DNA of 64,000 bases from Streptomyces sp. NRRL F-5123. Its GTDB lineage: Bacteria; Actinomycetota; Actinomycetes; Streptomycetales; Streptomycetaceae. The stretch is from assembly GCF_000721495.1 (NCBI RefSeq), contig NZ_JOHY01000020.1:33622-97621 (forward strand), read 5' to 3'. The notes under the pieces were generated by a model. The model worked only from the letters and a program-made list of their open reading frames with translations, searched no databases and had not been told where the DNA came from. Shown here in pieces: positions 42,510 to 51,330 of the stretch. The position numbers and the translations under genes are program-made. Every line of letters starts with the position of its first letter. The first letter of the stretch is position 1.

Positions 42510-45080
42510 TCACGTCCGGACGACGGAGAAGCACATGATCCCCGACGGGGTCGGGCTGTCCGGGACGGTGCCGGGGTGGAGGCGGGTCCGGGTGGAGAGG
42601 AGGCGGTCGACGCGGTCGGCCTCGGGCAGGCGCCACTGGGCGCGGTAGGACTCGGCGGCCTGCTGCCAGGCGGCCCGCGCGGCGGCGGCGCGGCCCAAGT
42701 GGGCCTGGGCATTGCCGAGTTGTTCGAGGACGTCGGCCTCGAAGTAGACGTTGCGCCGCGTGCGGTGGATGCGGACCGCGTGCTCGTAGTGCTCCAGGGC
42801 GGAGGCCGGGTCACCGGTGCGCTGGGCGATGAAGCCGAGGTTGACGGAGGCCTCGGCCTCGGCGTCGGTCTGGTCATGGGAGCGCGCCAGGACGTACGCG
42901 GCCTGCGCGTGGGCGTGGGCCTCGGTGTAGTCGCCGACGTGGGTGGCGGCGCGGGCCGCCGCGTTGAGGGACAGGCCGATCCAGACCGGGTCGCCGATCG
43001 TGCGGAAGAGGGCCAGCGCCCGGGTCGCGTCGGCCAGCGACTGGCGGCCCTCGCCGGCGTAGTGGTCGGCGGCGGCGAGGTGGAAGTGCGCCTCGGCCAG
43101 GCAGAAGACGTCGCCCGCCGCCTCGGCCAGCCCCTTCGCGCGCCGCAGGTGGGGCAGCCCCTCCGCGTGCCGGCCCGCCCGCACGCAGGCGCCGCCGTAG
43201 CCGCAGCGCACCATGTACACCGCCTCGGGCTGCCCCTCCAGGTGCGGCAGCGCGGCCAGCGCGTCCCGCCAGGACACCAGGTCGTCCCGCATCCTGCCCC
43301 GGCGGATGCGGTACGTCATCAGGGCCCACGCCGCCTTCCAGACCACCTCGTGGCGGCCGCGGGCGACGGCGTCCTCGCGCAGCGTGCCGAGGTTGACGTA
43401 CTCCGTGTCGAGCCAGGCCAGCGCCTCCGCGAGCCCCCGAAAGCGGACCGGCGCGGCCCCGGCGACGGGCTCGGGCAGCGCGATCGCCGCCCGCTGCGGG
43501 TAGAGCTGCCGCTCGGCCCGGAAGAGGGAGTGCAGGTAGAAGTCGCCGAGCCGGGCCCGCGCCGCCTCCACGTCACGCGGCGGCGCCGCCCGGCCCTGCT
43601 CGGCCGCGTACAGCCGCACGAGGGCGTGCGTGCGGTAGCGGCCCGGGGCCGGCTGCGCCACCAGGTGCGCGTCGTCCAGCTCGCGCAGCAGCCCCGCGGC
43701 CCGCTGCGCCGGCTGCCCGGTCAGGGCGGCCGCCGCCTCCGTGCCGACCTCCGCGTACGGCACGGACCCGAGCAGCGCGAACAGCGCCGCGGCCGGCGCG
43801 GACAGCGCCCGGTACGACGACTCCAGCGCCGCCCGCAGCCCGACCAGCGAGCCCTCGACCTCCAGCGCGTCCAGCCGCGCGCTCTCGTCCCGCAGCTCGG
43901 CGGCCAGGTCCGCGAGCGGGAAGCCGTCGCGGGCGCCCCAGCGCGCCGCCGCGATCGTCAGCGCCAGCGGCAGGCCCCCGCAGCGGTCGAGGATCTCCTC
44001 GGCCGCCGCGGGCTCCGCGGCCACCCGCCGGAGCCCGAGGCGGCGGCTGAGCAGATCCCGCGCGTCGTCGGCGGGCAGCGCGTCGAGCCGGATGCGGCGG
44101 GCGTCGTGCGTCGTGGCCAGCCCGTCGAGCCGCCGCCGGCTCGTGACCAGCACCGGCGTCGAGCCGCTGCCCGGGAGCAGCGGCACCACCTGCCGGGTGT
44201 CGGCGGCGTCGTCCAGCACCACCAGCATCCGGCGGCCGGCGACCATGCTGCGGTAGAGCGCCGCCTGCGCGTCGAGCGCGGGCGGGATCGCCTCCTGCGG
44301 CATCCCCAGCGCTTGCAGGAAGCCCTGCAGGGCGGTGGCCGGGTCGACGGGCGGCCCGCCGGAGTCGAAGCCGCGGAGGTTGACGTAGAGCTGGCCGTCG
44401 GGGAAGGCGTCGGCGTGGCGCCGGGCCCATTCCAGGACGAGGCTCGTCTTGCCCATTCCGCCGCCGCCGCAGACGGTGGTGACGGCGGCGGACTCGCCGC
44501 GGGGGGCGGGGGCGGTGGAGTACGTGTGGTGGGCTCCGGCGTGGTGCGGGCCGTGCTCCCTGCGGTGGTCCTCACCGGGTTTGCCGTGCGTGCCGGGTTT
44601 GCCGTGCGTGCCGGGTGCGCCGCCCGGCTCGTCCGCGCGTGCCAGCAACTGCGCGGAGATCCGCCGCAGTTCCTCTTCCCGGCCGGTGAAATGCCGTGTA
44701 CCGGCGGGTAATTGCCGCGGAATCGGGACGTCGGGCGGCGGGCTCTTGACCCGCGGCATCAGCGGCGGGGACGGGACCTGGCGGGCGGCCCCGCGGCGCG
44801 TGCCGGACACCACGTCACGCCACTGCTCCCGCCACGCCGCCGGATCCCCGCCGCAGGCCTCGACGTAGGCGAGGGCGACGTCCAGGGTCGGCAGGGCGCT
44901 GCCGCCGGCGGCACGGGCGAGGGTCGAGGCGGAGTAATGTGCCGCGCGGGCCATCGTCCGGTAGGACGGCGCTCCGGCGGACTGCCGTAAGGCACGTAAC
45001 TGCGCGGCGAATTCGGCCACCGGCCCGGCACCGGGGTCCACGGCTCGTTCTGGGCGTCCCACCAGCCTCCCCCAGACCAC
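42510..45080 (-). CDS. NB-ARC/TPR transcriptional regulator with three TTA codons
   Basis: An 856-aa STAND-type regulator. XRE-like HTH at about residues 22-95 (SYRTMARAAHYSASTLARA); this is not a SARP domain. A His/Gly-rich insertion (GTHGKPGTHGKPGEDHRREH) precedes the NB-ARC module: P-loop GGGGMGKT at 205-212, MLVVLDDAAD as Walker B, PVLVTSRRR and GGLPLALT. The C-terminal ~400 residues are TPR repeats (SLNAAARAATHVGDYTEAHA, VNLGFIAQRTGDPASALEHY). Codons 28, 31 and 124 are TTA, so full translation should depend on the bldA tRNA. It is upstream of and in the same direction as the peptide operon, and divergent from the O-methyltransferase. Confidence 0.92.
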   Translation of the reverse strand: MVWGRLVGRPERAVDPGAGPVAEFAAQLRALRQSAGAPSYRTMARAAHYSASTLARAAGGSALPTLDVALAYVEACGGDPAAWREQWRDVVSGTRRGAARQVPSPPLMPRVKSPPPDVPIPRQLPAGTRHFTGREEELRRISAQLLARADEPGGAPGTHGKPGTHGKPGEDHRREHGPHHAGAHHTYSTAPAPRGESAAVTTVCGGGGMGKTSLVLEWARRHADAFPDGQLYVNLRGFDSGGPPVDPATALQGFLQALGMPQEAIPPALDAQAALYRSMVAGRRMLVVLDDAADTRQVVPLLPGSGSTPVLVTSRRRLDGLATTHDARRIRLDALPADDARDLLSRRLGLRRVAAEPAAAEEILDRCGGLPLALTIAAARWGARDGFPLADLAAELRDESARLDALEVEGSLVGLRAALESSYRALSAPAAALFALLGSVPYAEVGTEAAAALTGQPAQRAAGLLRELDDAHLVAQPAPGRYRTHALVRLYAAEQGRAAPPRDVEAARARLGDFYLHSLFRAERQLYPQRAAIALPEPVAGAAPVRFRGLAEALAWLDTEYVNLGTLREDAVARGRHEVVWKAAWALMTYRIRRGRMRDDLVSWRDALAALPHLEGQPEAVYMVRCGYGGACVRAGRHAEGLPHLRRAKGLAEAAGDVFCLAEAHFHLAAADHYAGEGRQSLADATRALALFRTIGDPVWIGLSLNAAARAATHVGDYTEAHAHAQAAYVLARSHDQTDAEAEASVNLGFIAQRTGDPASALEHYEHAVRIHRTRRNVYFEADVLEQLGNAQAHLGRAAAARAAWQQAAESYRAQWRLPEADRVDRLLSTRTRLHPGTVPDSPTPSGIMCFSVVRT

Positions 45081-45241
45081 TAGCCCGTCTTTGTCTCATC
45101 TCCCGCGACAATTCTGCCTGACAAATCAATGTACGGACATGCTGGGACGCAAACCCGCCACCCAGGTGTCGCCGACATGACCGGTCCGCGACGCGCGAGA
45201 CCGCAGGGTGCTGACGGGGCTACGTGTCGTAGGGAGTTGCG

Positions 45242-46483
45242 ATGTCGGGGAACCCGCTCGGGAACCAGTCGGGGAGCGCCTCGGAGAACACGCAGGGGAG
45301 CACGTCGGGGAATCTGCCGGAGAGCCGGCCGGAGAACGGGCAGGCGGCGAACGCCCGCCCGGCGCAAGGCCGTCGGACGGCTCCGGGGAATCGGAGCGCG
45401 CATCAGAAAATGCCGCCGGCCCGGCTGGTGCGGATCGTCGAACGGCTGCGGGAAAGCGTGTTCCGGCTGCACCAGAAGATGATGCCGCCCCCCGTGACCA
45501 TGCTGGAGCTGATCACCGCGGGGATGGTGAGCCAGGCGATCCAGGTCACCGCCACCCTCGGCATCGCGGACGTGCTCGCCGACGGCCCGCGCACCCCGGA
45601 GGAGATCGCCGAACGGGTCGGCGCGCACCCCGACGGCGTCAACCGGCTCCTGCGCGCGCTGGCGAGCCACGGCGTCTTCCGCGCCGACCGCTCCGGCCGC
45701 TTCGCGTTAACCCCGCTCGCGAGCACGCTGCGCTCGGACGCGGAGACGCCGATGCGCTCGATCGCGATGTTCACCAACGCGCCGGAGCAGCGCGAGCACT
45801 GGTCCTATCTGCTGGACGCGGTACGCACCGGCGAGCCGGTCATGGAGAAGGTCCGGGGGGTCGACGTCTGGACGTTCTTCGAGAAGAACGAGGAGCTGGC
45901 CGGCGTCTTCAACAACGCGATGACCGACTTCTCGAACTTCACCCTGGCACCGGTCACGGCCGCCTACGACTTCTCGCCCGTCACCTCCGTCGTGGACGTC
46001 GGCGGCGGGCAGGGCGCGATGCTCGCCGCGATCCTGGCGCGGGCACCGCGTGCGAAGGGCGTCGTGTTCGACCTGTCGTCGGCGGTGGCGGGCGCGGAGG
46101 ACACGCTGCGGGCGGCGGGCCTCGCCGACCGCGGCTCGGTCGAGGCGGGCTCGTTCCTGGAGCAGGTGCCGGAGGGCGGCGACTGCTACCTGCTGAAGAA
46201 CGTCATCCACAACTGGCCCGACAGGGAGGTGGCGTTGATCCTGCGCAACATCCGCCGCGCGATCGCCCCCGGCGGCCGCCTGCTGATCGTCGAACTCGTC
46301 ATCCCGGAGGGCAACGGCCCCCACCCCGGCAAGCTCTCCGACCTCGACATGCTCCTCCTCGTCGGCGGCCGCGAACGCACCGAGGCCGAATGCCGCACCC
46401 TCCTCACGCAGGCCGGCTTCCACCTCGACCGCGTTGTCCCGACCGCTTCCCCGCTCTCCGTCCTGGAGGCGTCACCGGTCTGA
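45242..46483 (+). CDS. O-methyltransferase, TTA-containing
   Basis: A 413-aa SAM-dependent methyltransferase of the plant-type/secondary-metabolism O-MT family. N-terminal dimerisation helices (MLELITAGMVSQAIQVTATL, PDGVNRLLRALASHGVF). SAM site VVDVGGGQGAMLAAIL, and catalytic-region LLKNVIHNWPDREVALIL with the His base. Residues 1-55 are a low-complexity Ser/Asn/Gly tail absent from relatives; ATG at codon 57 is an alternative start, but GGGAG supports this one. Codon 156 is TTA (45707-45709). Divergent from the three-TTA regulator, hence probably under its control. Substrate unknown. Confidence 0.9.
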   Translation: MSGNPLGNQSGSASENTQGSTSGNLPESRPENGQAANARPAQGRRTAPGNRSAHQKMPPARLVRIVERLRESVFRLHQKMMPPPVTMLELITAGMVSQAIQVTATLGIADVLADGPRTPEEIAERVGAHPDGVNRLLRALASHGVFRADRSGRFALTPLASTLRSDAETPMRSIAMFTNAPEQREHWSYLLDAVRTGEPVMEKVRGVDVWTFFEKNEELAGVFNNAMTDFSNFTLAPVTAAYDFSPVTSVVDVGGGQGAMLAAILARAPRAKGVVFDLSSAVAGAEDTLRAAGLADRGSVEAGSFLEQVPEGGDCYLLKNVIHNWPDREVALILRNIRRAIAPGGRLLIVELVIPEGNGPHPGKLSDLDMLLLVGGRERTEAECRTLLTQAGFHLDRVVPTASPLSVLEASPV

Positions 46484-47086
46484 AGCCCGCTGTGCGGCGT
46501 TCAGGGTGTTCCAGGCGGATATGCACGGCCGGCCGTCCTCCGCGGCCAGGATGCCGAGGGTGCCGGGGTGCGGGTGGCCGAGCAGGCGGCTCTCGGACGC
46601 GTCGAGGCCGAGCCAGCGCACGGCGAGGACGCGCGCGAGGTGGCCGTGCGCGACGACGGCGACGTCCCCGCCGTCCAGCAGCGGCCGGACGCGGTCCAGC
46701 ACGGCGTCCGTCCGCGCGGCCACCTCCGCCAGCGTCTCGCCGGGGTGCTGGGCGTCGCCCGGCACGACCCCGTCCCGCCACAGGTCCCAGCCCGGCCGCG
46801 CCGCCCGGATCTGCTCGGCGGTCAGCCCCTCGTAGCCGCCGTAATCCCACTCCAGCAGATCCGGATCGGCCTCGACCCCGACCAGCCCGGCAAGCTCCGC
46901 CGTCCGCACGGCCCGGCCCAGCGGACTGCTGAACACGGCCGCGAACCGCCGCCCTGCCAGCCGCACCCCCAGCCCCCTGGCCGCCGCCTCGCCCGCTTCC
47001 GTCAGCCCGACATCCGTCCGGCCGGCATGCCGCCCCGACAGGCTCCACTCGGTCTGCCCGTGCCGGATCACCATCAGCTCACCCAT
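46472..47086 (-). CDS. Histidine phosphatase family protein
   Basis: A 204-aa phosphoglycerate-mutase-like phosphatase. The RHG motif is MVIRHGQTEWSLSGRHAG, with a second catalytic region VAVVAHGHLARVLAVRWLGL; FSSPLGRAVRTAEL and EWDYGGYEGLT are conserved too. ATG chosen so that the RHG motif is close to the N-terminus as usual. Overlaps the O-MT stop by 12 bases, convergent. Substrate not predictable. Confidence 0.9.
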   Translation of the reverse strand: MGELMVIRHGQTEWSLSGRHAGRTDVGLTEAGEAAARGLGVRLAGRRFAAVFSSPLGRAVRTAELAGLVGVEADPDLLEWDYGGYEGLTAEQIRAARPGWDLWRDGVVPGDAQHPGETLAEVAARTDAVLDRVRPLLDGGDVAVVAHGHLARVLAVRWLGLDASESRLLGHPHPGTLGILAAEDGRPCISAWNTLNAAQRASDR

Positions 47087-47372
47087 GGGCGGACACGTTA
47101 GCCACCGGCGGGAATCCCCGTCCCACGGGATCCGCCGCTCACGGGATCGGCCCGGCACGCCCTAACATCCCGGGCCATGGCGATGTTCGTGCACCTCACC
47201 TCGGCCGGGACCACCCCTTCACCGTCGTGAGCCGCGACCTCCTGGAAGCCCTCCGGTCCGGGAACTGGCAGCCCCCTCAGCCGTGAACCGTGCCGACTCC
47301 GCTGCGGGGCCGGTCACCGGCAAGCTCCCGCCCGTCCTGGCCCCGCGGCGGACCGCCCGGCCGGGAACGCGA
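47087..47372. other. Non-coding stretch with a short coding relic
   Basis: No complete gene. The beginning MAMFVHLTSA at 47177 is a common streptomycete N-terminus and breaks off after about ten codons; in another frame VSRDLLEALRSGNWQPPQP runs to a stop at 47283-47285. The pieces look like deletion remnants. The rest precedes the membrane-protein terminator. Confidence 0.35.
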
Positions 47373-47411
47373 CGGGCCGCCCGCCCCCGGAAGTCGGGGG
47401 CAGGCGGCCCG
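47373..47411 (-). terminator. Hairpin after the membrane-protein gene
   Basis: CGGGCCGCC and GCCCCCGG pair with CGGGGGC and GGCGGCCCG around an AAGT loop, 16 bases past the stop. Confidence 0.8.
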
Positions 47412-47426
47412 GCGTGGAGCGGAGCG

Positions 47427-47975
47427 TCAGTTGCCGATGCGCGGCAGGCCCGACAGCGGGCCCGGCAGAGCGGTGTTGGTCTGCTGGGCGCGCATCAGGG
47501 CGACGACCGCGCCGACCGCGGCCAGGATCAGGCTGATCCAGAAGCCGAAGGCGTGGCTGACGATGTCGCCGAAGTCGTCGTGCGCGAAGATCGCGATGAC
47601 GTAGAGCACGAAGCTCACCGCGAAGCCCACGAAGGTGATCATGCGCGGGGCCGCGGGCAGCGAGACGGTCGGCACGAAGAGGCTCAGCGCCAGCACGGCG
47701 GCGGAGGCGACGCCTATCGCCATCGCGAACCAGGCGATGAAGAAGCCGTGGTCGAAGTTCCAGGCGTTCCAGTCCTGGCTGTAGTGCGCGCCCATGATGT
47801 TCGCGGACGCCGACTCGTAGGCGAAGAAGGAGAAGATGAAGAGAAGGGCCCCGGCTCCGAGAATCACCCAGTCGAGGCGATTGACGGATGCGGGGTCGAA
47901 CGAGCCCCCGGGCCGGCCGCCCGCGTTCGGCGGCGGAGCCGGCGGGCCAGGGGGCGGCGGCACCTCGTACGTCAT
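47427..47975 (-). CDS. Four-helix integral membrane protein
   Basis: A 182-aa protein: Pro/Gly-rich cytoplasmic N-terminus (PPPPGPPAPPPNAGG), then four membrane helices (VILGAGALLFIFSFFAYES, FFIAWFAMAIGVASAAVLAL, MITFVGFAVSFVLYVIAIFA, WISLILAAVGAVVALM). Widespread in actinobacteria as an uncharacterised protein of DUF5336-like appearance. Role unknown. Confidence 0.82.
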   Translation of the reverse strand: MTYEVPPPPGPPAPPPNAGGRPGGSFDPASVNRLDWVILGAGALLFIFSFFAYESASANIMGAHYSQDWNAWNFDHGFFIAWFAMAIGVASAAVLALSLFVPTVSLPAAPRMITFVGFAVSFVLYVIAIFAHDDFGDIVSHAFGFWISLILAAVGAVVALMRAQQTNTALPGPLSGLPRIGN

Positions 47976-48466
47976 GGCGTGTTGTCTCCCTGCGCGTTTG
48001 AGCTATTTGTCAGTCGGCCGCTGAGACTAGCGCCTGACGTGTCCCACGTCAGCTCATCGCACAGCGTTGTGAGCGGTGACCCGAATGAGCGTGGAGCTAC
48101 GCCAGAAACGGCTGGGGCGAGAGTTCCGGTGGCGTATCCGGGGGAATGAGCAGCACTTCCGCATTTGCCCCCCGGTAAATCCGAGCGGGCGTTCGGATGG
48201 CCATGGGCGTACGTCAAGTCCTCATGATCTTGGTGCAATTGGGGCGTAAAGCACGGTTGTGGGGTAGGAGGGACTCCGTTTGTCACGGCCGGGTCCGGAA
48301 TGCCGCCGTGAAGTCGCCGCTGCGACGACGGCGTTCGGATCGTTACGAAAGCGTGCCGGTTTCCGGGCCGGGCCGCACCCGACCGCCCCGCGCACCACTC
48401 CCCGCCGCCCCGCGCACCGCTCCCCGCCGCTCCCGCACCCCGTTCCCCGGCCCCCTTCGCGCGCGG
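47976..48466. other. 490-base intergenic region with 23-bp direct repeat
   Basis: Promoter side of the membrane-protein gene; no gene supported. The part 48150-48290 is less GC-rich. A unit containing CCCCGCGCACC and CTCCCCGCC is repeated at 48385-48407 and 48408-48430, close to the stop of the convergent hypothetical gene. Confidence 0.4.
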
Positions 48467-49957
48467 CTACTCGTCGCTCTCCGCGCGGCTCCACTCCCCC
48501 GCCGTCACGGCCGTGAGCGCCCCGTCCCGTACGGCCAGGGTCCCGCCCGCCAGGACGAGGTGCGCCGGGCCCGTGAACGCGGCTCGGTTCAAAAGGAGTT
48601 CCGCCGGGTCGAGGCCCTCCAGCGTCGCCGACCGCCACCGCTCCCCGCCGTCCGCGGGCGGCGGTACGGCCAGGTGCACCAGCAGTTCGCCCTGCCCCTC
48701 GCGGCTGCCCCACCTCCGGGACTGGCGCTCGTACGACAGCGCCCGCAGCCGCGCCTCGGGCGGGATGTCCGCGGGTACGGACGGCGCCGCCGGCTCCGGC
48801 AGCAGGCCGGGCAGCTCCGGCCGGTGCCGCACCATTTTCAGGCCCTCGCGGAAGACGGGCACCATCTCCGGGCCGCCGCGCCGGAACCACTCCTCGGTCA
48901 ACTCCCGGTAGGCCGCGTCCCGCCGCCGCCACGAGCGGTGCGCGCCCGCAGCGATCACGTCCGAGCCCGCCCCGGCGAAGGTGCGGTGCAGCGCGGCGAG
49001 CGGGGACTTGTGCGCCGACGAGGAGAACCTGGCCCGGCGGACGGTGACCATCGCCCAGCGCATGAGCGCGGCGGCGGTGTCGGCGTTCCGGCCCACGATG
49101 ACGTACGGGGGGCGGCGCGCCCCGGGGCGCCGGAAGCGGCTGTCGGGCGGCACCGTCGCATCGGCGCGGCGGCCGGAGGGGGACAGATGCCAGAAGGTGT
49201 CCTCGACGGCAAGGTCAGCGGCCGCCGCGCGCAGCACGCCCCGGGTGCCGAGGCCCAGGGCCCAACCGCCCCCCTCCGCAGCCACGGTGACGCTGCGGGC
49301 GTCGGCGATGTCGACGTCGACGTCGGTGACGCCCGTCAGGAGGACGGCGAAGGACGCGAAGTTGTCCGGCCTGGCGTCGGGCGCCGGGTAGCGGCGGGGG
49401 ACGCGAACCGCGAGGCGGGCGTCCAGCCGGTCGCCGCTGTGCTCGATGACGAAGGAGCGCAGGTCGGCCGCGTCCAGGTCGTAGTCGCCGGGCAGGGCGT
49501 CGACGATCTGCGCAGTCAGCGGCTCGTGCGTCGGCCGGACTTGCCCGGCGTAGTCGCGGTACCGCCCCGGCGGGGCCTGCGGCGGCAGCCGGAAGGGCAC
49601 GGTGAGCCCGGCGGCGGCCGCACGGTCCCGTATCCACTGCTGCCGCGACTCGCCGAGGTCGGCCATCCACCGCAGCGCCGTACGCGCGTGGAACTCCCGC
49701 GTCCAAGGCGTCGCGGACTCGGCGGCACGGAAGAACGGCAGGGTGTTGTTGTCCCAGACGTCCGCGGTGCGGACGAGCAGCTGCCGGTCGAAGCGGCGGG
49801 CGTCGGCGCAGGCGCCGACGATCTCCCACGACTGGTCCACGAGCGCCCCGAGCACCGCGAGCGAGGATCCCTTGCGCAGGCCGGCGGCGGGGACGGGGTC
49901 GGGTACAGGAGCGGACGCGGGCGCGGGCGCGGGCGCGGGCGCGGGATCCGGGGTCAT
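48467..49957 (-). CDS. Hypothetical protein of the oxidase/lipid locus
   Basis: A 496-aa cytoplasmic protein with no family I recognise. A Pro/Ala-rich N-terminus (DPAPAPAPAPASAPVPDPVP) leads into helical SLAVLGALVDQSWEIVGACA. The middle is more beta-rich (SFAVLLTGVTDVDVDIADAR, DTFWHLSPSGRRADATVPPD). Its stop faces the membrane-protein gene, and its start is about 280 bases from the DUF2236 stop on the same strand, so co-transcription is possible. Function not predicted. Confidence 0.7.
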   Translation of the reverse strand: MTPDPAPAPAPAPASAPVPDPVPAAGLRKGSSLAVLGALVDQSWEIVGACADARRFDRQLLVRTADVWDNNTLPFFRAAESATPWTREFHARTALRWMADLGESRQQWIRDRAAAAGLTVPFRLPPQAPPGRYRDYAGQVRPTHEPLTAQIVDALPGDYDLDAADLRSFVIEHSGDRLDARLAVRVPRRYPAPDARPDNFASFAVLLTGVTDVDVDIADARSVTVAAEGGGWALGLGTRGVLRAAAADLAVEDTFWHLSPSGRRADATVPPDSRFRRPGARRPPYVIVGRNADTAAALMRWAMVTVRRARFSSSAHKSPLAALHRTFAGAGSDVIAAGAHRSWRRRDAAYRELTEEWFRRGGPEMVPVFREGLKMVRHRPELPGLLPEPAAPSVPADIPPEARLRALSYERQSRRWGSREGQGELLVHLAVPPPADGGERWRSATLEGLDPAELLLNRAAFTGPAHLVLAGGTLAVRDGALTAVTAGEWSRAESDE

Positions 49958-50238
49958 GCGGGGATGGTCGCACGGAGCGGCGGGCTCCGCGCCGGTGCGG
50001 GCGGACCGCGGTGGGCCGGAGGCCTGGCGCCTGCCGCGTGGGGCCCGCGCTCCCGTGGGCGAACTGCCCTGCGGCAGCGCCCTCTCACCGCGGCGGGCCC
50101 GCGCGCCGCGGCGGCACGGCTGCACGGCTGCCCCGCGGGACGGCTGCCCGACGAGGCGCCGCACGGCGGGACGGCGCCCGACGGCACGGCCCGCGGCGGG
50201 ACGGCCCGCGGCGCCCGCCCAGCCCCGCGCCCGCTCCC

Positions 50239-51330
50239 TCAGGGCGCCCCCACCCGCTCCCGCGGGCGGCGCGCGGAGTAGCGGGACCGGGCCTCCTCGA
50301 CGGTCAACGTCACCGCCTCCGCGGGGGGTTGCGCCGAGAAGTGCTCGCGCAGGACGTGGCCGCAGGTGGGGGCGATGGACGTGGTCAGGGGCACGGCGAG
50401 GGCGGGCCGGGCGGTCAGGCGCATCGCCCGGCGCAGCAGTGGGCGGCCCAGCCGTACGGCGGCGGCGGTCGCCCGCGGGCGCGGGAAGCCGGTGACGCGC
50501 CAGAACCAGTCCGGCATCGTCGCGACGGTCAGCGCGGCGGTGACGCGCGACACCGCGCCCAGGCGCGGCCCGACGCTGCTCAGCGGCGGCCACAGCAGGT
50601 AGCGCATACCGTCGTTCGCGCGCTCCGACGTGCACAGGCCGTGCCGCAACCCGGCGTAGTAGGCGGCGACTTCGGCCCGAGAGCGCGGCACGTCGGCGGG
50701 CGAGCAGGTCTGGAGCCCGGCGGCGGTCGCGCACTCGGCCCAGTAGCGGCGGTCCTCGGTGTGGCTCAACCGGCCGGGCCCGTAGGCCTCGTAGCACGCC
50801 TGCATCGACTCCCACGCGACGATGTGCACCCACAGCTGCGAGTCAGGGCTGTTGGCGCCGTAACGGCGGCCGGTCACCGGGTCGGTGCCGGTGACGCGGG
50901 TGTGGATGCGGGTGACGGCCTCGGCAGTGCGGACCGCGGTACGGGCGTCGCCGAGCGCGATGGTGAGCAGGTAGCCGAAGGTCTGGTCGAAGCGGCCGTG
51001 CGGGTTGCGGTACATGCCGCCGCTGTCGGCGGCGGCCGCGGCGAGCAGCGGGTCGAGGTGCTCCAGGACGATGGCGCGCTGGAAGCCGACCAGCGAGGTC
51101 GGCGCCGCCCACACCTTCCAGCTGACCGAGTCCGGCCCGAACAGGCCGTGGTCCAGGGCGCGCAGCGGTCCGCGCTGCACGGCGGTGAGGGTGGCGGCGG
51201 GGGCGGGGCGCATCACGGGCTCCGGGCTGGGATCGGTACGGGGAACGGAAGGGGGGTCTGTGCGGGTGGCAGTACGGGGGTCGGTGCGGGGTTCAGGGCC
51301 GGGGTCGGTGCGGGGTTCAGGGCCGGTCAC
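50239..51330 (-). CDS. Oxygenase MpaB family protein (DUF2236)
   Basis: A 363-aa predicted heme-b oxygenase of the MpaB/latex-clearing-protein superfamily. Family features: PDSVSWKVWAAPTSLVGFQR, FGYLLTIALGDARTAVRTAE, THIRV-like IHTRVTGTDPVTGRRYGANS, and SQLWVHIVAWESMQACYEAYG. The GTG start overlaps the FAD oxidase stop (GTGA), so the two are coupled. The first ~50 residues are Pro/Asp/Arg/Thr repeats (EPRTDPGPEPRTDP). MpaB enzymes cleave prenyl chains and Lcp cleaves polyisoprene; here a C=C-cleaving role on an alkyl or prenyl substrate is inference. Confidence 0.85.
   Translation of the reverse strand: MTGPEPRTDPGPEPRTDPRTATRTDPPSVPRTDPSPEPVMRPAPAATLTAVQRGPLRALDHGLFGPDSVSWKVWAAPTSLVGFQRAIVLEHLDPLLAAAAADSGGMYRNPHGRFDQTFGYLLTIALGDARTAVRTAEAVTRIHTRVTGTDPVTGRRYGANSPDSQLWVHIVAWESMQACYEAYGPGRLSHTEDRRYWAECATAAGLQTCSPADVPRSRAEVAAYYAGLRHGLCTSERANDGMRYLLWPPLSSVGPRLGAVSRVTAALTVATMPDWFWRVTGFPRPRATAAAVRLGRPLLRRAMRLTARPALAVPLTTSIAPTCGHVLREHFSAQPPAEAVTLTVEEARSRYSARRPRERVGAP

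Noticed and set aside
42084..44711. 875-codon open frame on the plus strand
   Set aside because: Antisense to the NB-ARC regulator and the peptide gene; no domain motifs.
42510..45080. SARP/AfsR-type antibiotic activator
   Set aside because: It has NB-ARC and TPR modules but the N-terminus is an XRE-like HTH, not the OmpR-like plus BTAD arrangement of SARPs.
47177..47285. Small intact gene starting MAMFVHLTSA
   Set aside because: The frame stops after about 15 codons, and the downstream matching piece is in another frame; treated as a relic.
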